Part shown: piece by piece, positions 1 to 5,254 of the stretch
Layout of the letters: each line of letters begins with the position of its first letter
Numbering within the stretch: position 1 is the stretch's first letter
DNA from: DATAFF01 sp036257595
Lineage (GTDB): Bacteria > Pseudomonadota > Alphaproteobacteria > Rhizobiales > Aestuariivirgaceae
Length of the DNA stretch: 5,254 nt
Direction of reading: 5' to 3'
NCBI GenBank assembly: GCA_036257595.1
Contig: DATAFF010000044.1
Location: 1 to 5,254 of the forward strand
Translations under genes and position numbers: made by a program
The notes under the pieces: model-generated
Told to the model about the DNA's origin: nothing
Seen by the model: only the letters and a program-made list of their open reading frames with translations
Database searches by the model: none

Positions 1-1619
1 GCCTTGCGCACCGCGCCGCGCAGCAGCTCCTGCACCGCCGCATCGTCGCGCCGCCGCGCTCGCGGCATGGCCCCCAGCGCCTGGTCGATCGCATCGAGCA
101 GGCGCTCGCGCATGGCGATGCCTTCCATATCCTCCTCGGGAATGCCATCGAGCACCAGCTCGGGATTGCCGATGATCTCGCCCCGCGTGTCGATGGCCAC
201 CGACACCACGGCGATGCCCGAGAAGGAGAGCTTGCGGCGATGGCGCGCCGGGCCTTCGCGGCCGGAAACCATGAGCCGGCCGTCGACATGGACGACGCCG
301 CTCTCGATATCGCCGACGATCTCGGCCGGCCCCGGCGCGAGCCGCAGCATCCGGCCATCGGGCGCCAGCACCGCCTCGCTCACCCCGCATTCCTTGGCAA
401 AGCTCAGATGACGCATCAGATGCCGCATCTCGCCATGCATCGGCACCAAGAGCCGCGGCTTCAGCCAGTCATAGAGCGAGCGGATCTCATCCTGGCGGGG
501 ATGGCCCGAAGTGTGCACCAGCGCGTCATCGGCAGTGACCACCTCGACGCCCTGGGCGGCCAGGCCATTGATCACCGCGGCGATCGCCTTCTCGTTGCCG
601 GGAATGGCGCGTGAGGAGAAGATCACCAGATCGCCCTCCTCCAGCACGATCTCGGGATGGCTGCCCTCGGCGATCCGCGCCAGCGCCGCACGCGGCTCTC
701 CCTGGCTGCCGGTGCACAGCAGCACCACCTTGTCGCGCGGCAGATAGCCGAAGGCGTCGTCGCCCTGGAAGGTGTGCTCGGTCAGGAGCCCGACCTTGCG
801 CGCCGCATCGATCACCCGGTGCATGGCCCGGCCGGCGACCACCACCTCGCGCCCCTCGCCACGGGCGGCGCGGGCGACCGTGTCGATCCGCCCGACATGC
901 GAGGCGAAGGTGGTGACCCCGACCCGGCTCTTGCTGGCGGCGATCATCGTGCCGATGACATCGCCGATCTGGTGCTCCGACGGCGAGCGGCCAGGCCGCA
1001 GCACATTGGTGGAGTCGCAGATCAGGGCATCGACACCCTCGGCGCCGATCGCGCGCAGGCGCGTCTCGTCAATCCTGGGCGGGATCGAGGGCGCATGATC
1101 GATCTTCCAGTCGCCGGTATGGAGGGCAGTCCCCGCCTCGGTGCGGATCACCAGGGCATTGGGCTCGGGGATCGAGTGCGCCACCGCGACATATTCGAGA
1201 TCGAACGGGCCGAGCTGCCAGCGCGCGCCCATCGGCAGCACCCGGAGCGGCAGCTGGCCGGTGAGCCCCGCCTCCTCGAGCTTGGTCTCGACCAGGGCGG
1301 CGGTGAACGGCGTGCAATAGACCGGTGCCTGCAGCCGCCGCCACAGCCAGGGCAGCGCGCCTATGTGATCCTCATGGGCATGGGTCAGCACGATTCCGAG
1401 GAGATGCCGGCGATGATGTTCGGCGAAGCTGACATCGGGCAGGATGAGATCGATGCCGGGATCGCGGTCGTCGCCGAATTTGACGCCGAGATCGACCATG
1501 ATCCACTTGCGGCTCCGACCGTCGCCGACGCCATAGAGATAGCAGTTCATGCCGATCTCGCCGACACCGCCGAGTGGCAGCAGCACGAGCTCGGATGGAC
1601 CGCGCGGCGTGCCCATCAT
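1..1619 (-). CDS. rnj: Ribonuclease J (metallo-beta-lactamase/beta-CASP), 3' end cut by the window
   Basis: Ribonuclease J is a cytoplasmic zinc-dependent nuclease with 5'-3' exonuclease and endonuclease activity; in alphaproteobacteria it matures rRNA 5' ends and degrades mRNA. I translated the frame in full: 539 codons with no stop. The metallo-beta-lactamase core opens with PLGGVGEIGMN (about residues 15-25). The metal-binding motif HAHEDH is at 80-85 (H80, H82, D84, H85), followed by H148 in VAHSIPEP and D170 in HTGDWK. DSTN is at 202-205 and TGSQGEP, in the beta-CASP part, at 303-309. HTSGHPRQDE is at 369-378 and PMHGE, with a further metal ligand, at 393-397. A C-terminal domain follows to the window edge, where the reading ends in LLRGAVRK. 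The family is usually about 550-560 residues, so perhaps 10-20 are missing. ATG at 1619 is chosen; a second ATG follows immediately at 1616. The birA stop overlaps this start, implying translational coupling. All catalytic residues are present, so I expect an active enzyme. Confidence 0.97.
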   Translation of the reverse strand, partial: MMGTPRGPSELVLLPLGGVGEIGMNCYLYGVGDGRSRKWIMVDLGVKFGDDRDPGIDLILPDVSFAEHHRRHLLGIVLTHAHEDHIGALPWLWRRLQAPVYCTPFTAALVETKLEEAGLTGQLPLRVLPMGARWQLGPFDLEYVAVAHSIPEPNALVIRTEAGTALHTGDWKIDHAPSIPPRIDETRLRAIGAEGVDALICDSTNVLRPGRSPSEHQIGDVIGTMIAASKSRVGVTTFASHVGRIDTVARAARGEGREVVVAGRAMHRVIDAARKVGLLTEHTFQGDDAFGYLPRDKVVLLCTGSQGEPRAALARIAEGSHPEIVLEEGDLVIFSSRAIPGNEKAIAAVINGLAAQGVEVVTADDALVHTSGHPRQDEIRSLYDWLKPRLLVPMHGEMRHLMRHLSFAKECGVSEAVLAPDGRMLRLAPGPAEIVGDIESGVVHVDGRLMVSGREGPARHRRKLSFSGIAVVSVAIDTRGEIIGNPELVLDGIPEEDMEGIAMRERLLDAIDQALGAMPRARRRDDAAVQELLRGAVRK

Positions 1620-1637
1620 GCCGGCGCCCGATCCGGC
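1614..1637 (-). promoter_or_regulatory. rnj initiation region: stop/start overlap with birA and short inverted repeat
   Basis: The birA stop TGA (1618-1616) lies inside the tandem ATGATG (1619-1614) that starts rnj, giving a 4-nt overlap with the first ATG or a 1-nt overlap with the second. Just upstream, GCCGG (1637-1633) and CCGGC (1624-1620) are perfect reverse complements that could form a GC-only 5-bp stem with the 8-nt loop ATCGGGCG, ending right next to the ATG. There is no strong Shine-Dalgarno; the loop GGG is the best match. This arrangement fits start of rnj by ribosomes finishing birA. The overlap is certain; the hairpin role is inference. Confidence 0.5.
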
Positions 1638-2368
1638 GATGCGAAGGCGACCTCGCCGGCATGGAGCTGGCGCAGCGTGCCGTCGGCGAGGCGGAGCATC
1701 ATCGCGCCGTCGCTGCCCAAGCCTTCGAAGCGGCCAGCAACCGTGCGCCCGTCGAGCATCACCGCAACCTCGTGACCGACTCCGATGGCCGCCGCCAGCC
1801 AGGCGTCGCGGGTCTCGGCGAAGCCCCGGCCCGATTGCCATTGCGCAAGCCGCGACTCCATCCGTGCCATGAGCTCGGCCATCGCCGCATCGGCCGAGGG
1901 TGCAGCACCATGATCGGCGAGGCAGGTGGCAGGCATGCGGGTGGTGGCGGGCGCATGAAGGATGTTGAGGCCGCAGCCGATCGCGATGGCCACCCTGCCG
2001 TCGGTCCCGACGTGAAGGGTCTCGACCAGGATGCCGGAGATCTTGCGGCCGTCGATCAGCACGTCATTCGGCCATTTGAGCCCGATGGCCGGCGGCGCCG
2101 GCTCGAGCAGCGTGCTCACCGTGTCGCGCATGGCGAGGCTCGCGACAAAGGACAGCTGCGCCGCATGGGCGAGCGGCACCGCCAACGTGATCAGCAGCGT
2201 GGCATGGAGATTGCCGGGCGGCGATGCCCAGTCGCGGCCATGCCGGCCGCGCCCGGCCTGCTGGCTCAGCGCCATGATCCACAGCGGGCCGCGATTGCCG
2301 GCGGCATGAAGGCGGCCCGCCTCGCTGTTCGTCGAATCCACGACCTCGAGGGTGAGCTGCCTGATCAC
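1616..2368 (-). CDS. birA: Biotin--[acetyl-CoA-carboxylase] ligase, monofunctional (group I) BirA
   Basis: This cytoplasmic enzyme activates biotin with ATP to biotinyl-5'-AMP and transfers it to a lysine on biotin-dependent carboxylases such as the AccB subunit of acetyl-CoA carboxylase. The product is 250 residues. Visible motifs are DSTNSEA (11-17) at the start of the catalytic domain; the nucleotide-binding loop GRGRHGR (39-45, read as GRGRRGR in E. coli); KWPNDV (98-103) with the catalytic lysine, continuing into GRKISGILVE (107-116); and IGCGLNI (130-136). A small SH3-like C-terminal domain lies at about 207-245, in the GRFEGLGSDG region. No room exists for the N-terminal winged-helix domain of E. 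coli BirA, so it should not repress biotin genes directly. The start is GTG: it comes 11 nt after the nuoN stop, precedes the conserved DSTN by ten residues, and has an AGGA 9 nt upstream. No better start exists in frame. Stop TGA overlaps the rnj ATG. Confidence in function is high; the exact start is slightly less sure. Confidence 0.96.
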   Translation of the reverse strand: MIRQLTLEVVDSTNSEAGRLHAAGNRGPLWIMALSQQAGRGRHGRDWASPPGNLHATLLITLAVPLAHAAQLSFVASLAMRDTVSTLLEPAPPAIGLKWPNDVLIDGRKISGILVETLHVGTDGRVAIAIGCGLNILHAPATTRMPATCLADHGAAPSADAAMAELMARMESRLAQWQSGRGFAETRDAWLAAAIGVGHEVAVMLDGRTVAGRFEGLGSDGAMMLRLADGTLRQLHAGEVAFASPDRAPA

Positions 2369-2377
2369 TGCTGCCGA

Positions 2378-2381
2378 TCCT
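2378..2381 (-). promoter_or_regulatory. Shine-Dalgarno of birA overlapping the nuoN stop codon
   Basis: On the minus strand the nuoN TAG (2382-2380) runs into GA, giving AGGA at 2381-2378, 9 nt before the birA GTG at 2368. The site supports the GTG start and implies that ribosomes ending nuoN sit on the birA initiation region, so birA is probably translated in a coupled way at a modest level. Confidence 0.55.
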
Positions 2382-3825
2382 AGAACAAAGACTGGGCTGC
2401 GGCCTGAGCCATGACGAGCAGCGGCTGGGCGACGAACACGAAGCCGAGCATGAACAGTCCCATCATCGCCGCCACCAGATTGATCTCGAGCGGCGCCGGA
2501 TCGAAACGCGGCGCCGGCTCGTCGAAATACATGATCTTGACGATCCTGAGATAGTAATAGGCGCCGACCACGCTCGTCAGCACGCCGATCACCGCCAGCG
2601 CCACCAGATTGGCCTTGATGGCCGCCAGGAACACGAAATATTTGGCGAAGAAGCCGGCGAGCGGCGGGATGCCGGCGAGCGAGAACATCAACATTGCCAG
2701 AACGAAGGCGAGGCCGCGATTGCTGCGGGCGAGGCCGGCCAGATCGCCGATCTCCTCGACCGCACGGCCATTGCGGCGCATGGCGATGACGCAGGCGAAG
2801 GAGCCGAGCGTCATCATCATGTAGATGAGCATGTAGAGCACGACGCCGCGCACGCCCTCCGGACTGCCGGCGGCAAGCCCGATCAGGGCATAGCCGACAT
2901 TGCCGATCGAGGAATAGGCGAGCAGCCGCTTGATGTTGTTCTGGCCGATCGCCGCAAAGGCCCCAAGCCCCATCGAGGCGATCGAGATGAACACCACGAT
3001 CTGCTGCCAATCGGCGGCGATCGCGGGGAACGGCTCGATCATGGCGCGCACGAACAGCGCCATCGACGACACCTTGGTCGCGGAGGCGAAGAAATTGGTG
3101 ACCGGGGTCGGCGAGCCCTCATAGACATCGGGCGTCCACATGTGGAACGGCACCGCCGACACCTTGAAGGCGAGCCCGGCGATCAGGAACACCAGCCCGA
3201 AGATCAGCCCGATGCCGGCGCCATTGGCCTTGATCTGCTCCGCCACGGCAGCAAAACCGGTGACCCCGGTGAAGCCGTAGATCAGCGACACGCCATAAAG
3301 CAGCATGCCAGAGGAGAGCGCGCCGAGGACGAAATATTTGAGGCCGGCCTCCGAGGAGCGGACATTGTCGCGATCGATCGCGGCGACGACATAAAGCGCC
3401 AGCGACTGCATCTCGAGACCCATATAGAGCGCGATCAGATCGTTGGCCGAGATCATCACCATCATGCCGACCGTCGCCATGAGGATCAGCACCGGATATT
3501 CGAAACGGTCGAGCTTCTCGGCCTTCATCGTGCTGGTCGACATGATGATGGCGAGCGCCGAGGCGAACAGCACCATGACCTTCATGACGCGCGCGAAGGT
3601 GTCGACGACCAGGCTGCCGTTGAAGGCGGTCGTCTGTTCCGGCCCGCCGAGGATCACCAGCCCGGCCGCGCCGGCCAGCGCGATCACCGCCAGAATCGAG
3701 ATGAGATCGAAGCTTTCGCGCCGGTCGCGCATGACCCCGAGCATCAACAGGACGAGGGCCGAGACGACGAGCAGGATCTCCGGCAGCGCGGCCTGAGCAT
3801 CGGCGAGAGCGAGGATACTGGACAT
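2380..3825 (-). CDS. nuoN: NADH-quinone oxidoreductase subunit N
   Basis: NuoN is one of the three antiporter-like subunits in the inner-membrane arm of complex I (NDH-1) and forms a proton channel driven by quinone reduction. The product is 481 residues, normal for the family, and almost wholly hydrophobic, consistent with about 14 membrane helices. Conserved charged residues of the proton path can be aligned: E138 in MGLEMQSLALY, K221 in AFKVSAVPFHMWTPDVYEG, K251 in FFASATKVSSM and K395 in GFFAKYFVF (matching E. coli E133, K217, K247 and K395). The helix 8-9 region carries GQNNIKRLLAYSSIGNVGY (294-312), typical of alphaproteobacterial NuoN. The frame is open for 24 more codons upstream, but that extension (rich in Arg, Pro and Glu) lies inside nuoM; the ATG at 3825, giving MSSILALADAQ, is the natural start. 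It lies 28 nt after the nuoM stop, and birA follows 11 nt after its TAG, so all are probably cotranscribed. I see no missing key residue or frameshift. Confidence 0.98.
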   Translation of the reverse strand: MSSILALADAQAALPEILLVVSALVLLMLGVMRDRRESFDLISILAVIALAGAAGLVILGGPEQTTAFNGSLVVDTFARVMKVMVLFASALAIIMSTSTMKAEKLDRFEYPVLILMATVGMMVMISANDLIALYMGLEMQSLALYVVAAIDRDNVRSSEAGLKYFVLGALSSGMLLYGVSLIYGFTGVTGFAAVAEQIKANGAGIGLIFGLVFLIAGLAFKVSAVPFHMWTPDVYEGSPTPVTNFFASATKVSSMALFVRAMIEPFPAIAADWQQIVVFISIASMGLGAFAAIGQNNIKRLLAYSSIGNVGYALIGLAAGSPEGVRGVVLYMLIYMMMTLGSFACVIAMRRNGRAVEEIGDLAGLARSNRGLAFVLAMLMFSLAGIPPLAGFFAKYFVFLAAIKANLVALAVIGVLTSVVGAYYYLRIVKIMYFDEPAPRFDPAPLEINLVAAMMGLFMLGFVFVAQPLLVMAQAAAQSLF

Positions 3826-3853
3826 GGAGCGGTTCCCGATCTCCTCTTCGGGT
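3826..3853 (-). promoter_or_regulatory. nuoM-nuoN intergenic gap with ribosome-binding region in a short hairpin
   Basis: The 28-nt spacer between the nuoM stop and the nuoN ATG contains the purine-rich GAGGAG (minus strand, 3846-3841), a good anti-16S match but 15 nt from the ATG, farther than usual. A weaker GGGAA (3837-3833) sits 7 nt from the ATG. CCCGA (3852-3848) and TCGGG (3839-3835) are perfect reverse complements and could form a 5-bp stem whose 8-nt loop shows GAGGAG. The inverted repeat is seen directly; that it folds or regulates anything is inference. It is too short and lacks a T run, so it is not a terminator. Confidence 0.4.
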
Positions 3854-5254
3854 TCAGGGCGAGAGCGCCGCCAGCGGCTTGACCGCGGCGAGGCCACTGG
3901 CGAGCTGGTTCATCAGGCCCCCGACGGTTGCGGCATAGAGGTCCATGACCGGCGCCGGATAGACGCCGAACAGCACGGTGAGCGCCGCGAGCGGCATCAG
4001 GGTCGCCGCCTCGCGGCGGTCGATATCGAGCATGCCGCGCAATGCCGGCTTGGTCAGCGGGCCGAAGATCACCCTGCCATAGAGCCACAACGCATAGGCT
4101 GCCGACAGGATGACGCCGAGCGTGGCGAACACCGCCACCCAGCTGTTGACCAGGAAGGCGCTGAGCAGCGTCAGGAACTCGCCGACGAATCCCGATGTTC
4201 CGGGGAGCCCGACATTGGCCATGGTGAAGATCATGAACACCAGCGCATAGGCCGGCATGCGGTGGACGAGACCGCCATAGGCGGCGATGTCGCGGGTGTG
4301 CAGCCGGTCATAGATGACGCCGACGCAGAGGAACAGCGCGCCTGACACCAGGCCATGCGAGACCATCTGGAAGATCGCGCCCTCGATCCCCTGCTGGGTC
4401 AGCGAGAAGATCCCGATGGTAACGAAACCCATATGGGCGACCGACGAATAGGCGATGAGCTTCTTCATGTCCTCCTGGGCGAGCGCCACCAGCGAGGTGT
4501 AGACGATGGCCACCACCGACAGCGTGAACACCAGCGGCGCGAACATCTCCGACGCCACCGGGAACATCGGCAGCGAGAAGCGGATGAAGCCGTAGCCGCC
4601 CATCTTCAGCAGGATGGCGGCCAGGATCACCGAGCCGGCGGTGGGCGCCTCGACATGGGCATCGGGCAGCCAGGTGTGGACCGGCCACATCGGCAGCTTC
4701 ACCGCGAAGGAGGCGAAGAAGGCGAGCCACAGCCAGGTCTGCATTTCGGCCGGGAAGCTCGGGCGCGCCAGGATGCTGGCGATGTCGCTGGTGCCGGCGT
4801 GCCAGAACATCGCCATGATGGCGAGCAGCATCAGCACCGAGCCGAGCAGCGTGTAGAGAAAGAACTTGAAGCTGGCGTAGACCCGCCGCGGCCCGCCCCA
4901 GACCCCGATGATCAAAAACATCGGAATGAGGCCGCCCTCGAAGAACAGGTAGAACAGCACGAGGTCGAGCGCCGAGAAGGTGCCGACCATCAGCGTTTCC
5001 AGGAGCAGGAACGCCATCATGTATTCGCGCACCCGCATCGTGATCGATTTCCAGCTCGCCACGATGCAGAACGGCATCAGGGCGGTGGTCAGGATCACGA
5101 ACGGCAGCGAGATGCCGTCGACCCCCATGTGGTAGCCGATCGCAGCGCCGAGCCAAGGCGCCTTCTCCACGAACTGGAACTCGGCCGATCCCGGGTCGAA
5201 CCGCAGCACCAGGAGCAGCGACACCGCCAGCGTGACGAGCGTGGTCCACAGCGC
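3854..5254 (-). CDS. nuoM: NADH-quinone oxidoreductase subunit M, 5' end outside the window
   Basis: NuoM is an antiporter-like, proton-pumping membrane subunit of complex I, lying between NuoN and NuoL in the membrane arm. The window holds 466 codons plus stop TGA; the family runs about 500 residues in alphaproteobacteria, so some 30-40 N-terminal residues lie beyond the right edge. The frame remains open to 5254 (ALWTTLVTLAVSLLL), so the GTG at 5224 is internal and not a start. Diagnostic stretches are HMGVDGISLPFVILT; FFEGGLIPM with the conserved membrane glutamate (codon 4939-4937, E. coli E144); FAVKLPMWPVHTWLPDAH with the TM7 lysine (E. coli K234) and the quinone-oxidoreductase antiporter signature; AAILLKMGGYG (K265); SHGLVSGALF (H348 position); and GTSGFVGEFL with the TM12 glutamate (E407). 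All the pump residues are therefore present. It is followed by nuoN on the same strand; upstream nuoL is expected outside the window. Nothing suggests decay or transfer. Confidence 0.98.
   Translation of the reverse strand, partial: ALWTTLVTLAVSLLLVLRFDPGSAEFQFVEKAPWLGAAIGYHMGVDGISLPFVILTTALMPFCIVASWKSITMRVREYMMAFLLLETLMVGTFSALDLVLFYLFFEGGLIPMFLIIGVWGGPRRVYASFKFFLYTLLGSVLMLLAIMAMFWHAGTSDIASILARPSFPAEMQTWLWLAFFASFAVKLPMWPVHTWLPDAHVEAPTAGSVILAAILLKMGGYGFIRFSLPMFPVASEMFAPLVFTLSVVAIVYTSLVALAQEDMKKLIAYSSVAHMGFVTIGIFSLTQQGIEGAIFQMVSHGLVSGALFLCVGVIYDRLHTRDIAAYGGLVHRMPAYALVFMIFTMANVGLPGTSGFVGEFLTLLSAFLVNSWVAVFATLGVILSAAYALWLYGRVIFGPLTKPALRGMLDIDRREAATLMPLAALTVLFGVYPAPVMDLYAATVGGLMNQLASGLAAVKPLAALSP

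Noticed and set aside
657..1775. Long plus-strand open frame (372 codons) opposite rnj
   Set aside because: It is exactly codon-in-register with rnj on the other strand. In that phase a stop arises only where rnj uses TTA, CTA or TCA codons, which are rare in such GC-rich genes. The translation is rich in Arg, Asp, His and Pro with no recognisable domain, while rnj carries every family motif.
1574..2383. Plus-strand open frame (269 codons) opposite birA
   Set aside because: Again in register with the opposite gene and explained by birA codon use; low-complexity composition and no family resemblance.
3142..3882. Plus-strand open frame (246 codons) opposite nuoN, very rich in His, Asp and Glu
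   Set aside because: The charged, His-rich composition is what the reverse complement of a hydrophobic membrane gene yields (Val, Ile and Met codons become Asp, Asn and His). Register matches nuoN; no independent signals.
3826..3897. 24-codon upstream extension of nuoN (start at 3897)
   Set aside because: The extra residues are charged and Pro-rich, lie entirely over the end of nuoM and the spacer, and are not like NuoN; MSSILALADAQ matches the normal N terminus.
3824..4345. Plus-strand open frame (173 codons) opposite nuoM
   Set aside because: In register with nuoM, same composition effect, no domain.
5222..5224. GTG at 5224 as the nuoM start
   Set aside because: The frame is open to the window edge with typical NuoM sequence (ALWTTLVTLA), so the gene begins outside the window.
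4308..5249. Minus-strand open frame (313 codons) overlapping nuoM in another phase
   Set aside because: An Arg/Gly/Ala-rich frame-shifted reading of nuoM; the real frame has all complex I motifs.
1..5254. Search for CRISPR arrays, tRNA genes, insertion sequences, intrinsic terminators or an undescribed system
   Set aside because: Housekeeping genes cover nearly every base; I saw no spaced repeats, cloverleaf, terminal inverted repeats or stem followed by a T run.

Overview
The window is GC-rich and fully coding, with four genes all on the minus strand. Read in transcription order (high to low coordinates) they are nuoM (5' end outside the window), nuoN, birA and rnj (3' end outside the window by a few codons). 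Codons ending in G or C dominate. The protein sequences and gene order point to an alphaproteobacterium. A nuo cluster followed directly by birA and then ribonuclease J, with no coaX (type III pantothenate kinase) between them, is the order I recall from Rhizobiales-type genomes. The assignment below class level is an inference.

Layout: 5254-3854 is nuoM, a proton-pumping antiporter-like subunit of respiratory complex I. After a 28-nt gap, 3825-2380 is nuoN, the second antiporter-like subunit. After an 11-nt gap, 2368-1616 is birA, a short monofunctional biotin-protein ligase without the DNA-binding domain of the E. coli protein. Its stop codon overlaps the start of rnj, which runs from 1619 off the left edge and encodes a metallo-beta-lactamase/beta-CASP ribonuclease J. 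No gap exceeds 28 nt, and I see no promoter, terminator, RNA gene, repeat array or mobile element.

The tight spacing suggests one transcript that starts upstream, probably at the head of the nuo operon. NuoM and NuoN are membrane-arm pump modules of the same complex. BirA and RNase J are not complex I parts: BirA biotinylates carboxylases and RNase J degrades and matures RNA. Their attachment to the nuo operon is a conserved layout rather than a clear pathway link.

I found no previously undescribed system. The mildly interesting signals are small: two short inverted repeats that place the ribosome-binding regions of nuoN and rnj in hairpins with 8-nt loops, overlapping stop/start signals at birA and rnj, and a His in place of an Arg in the BirA nucleotide-binding loop.
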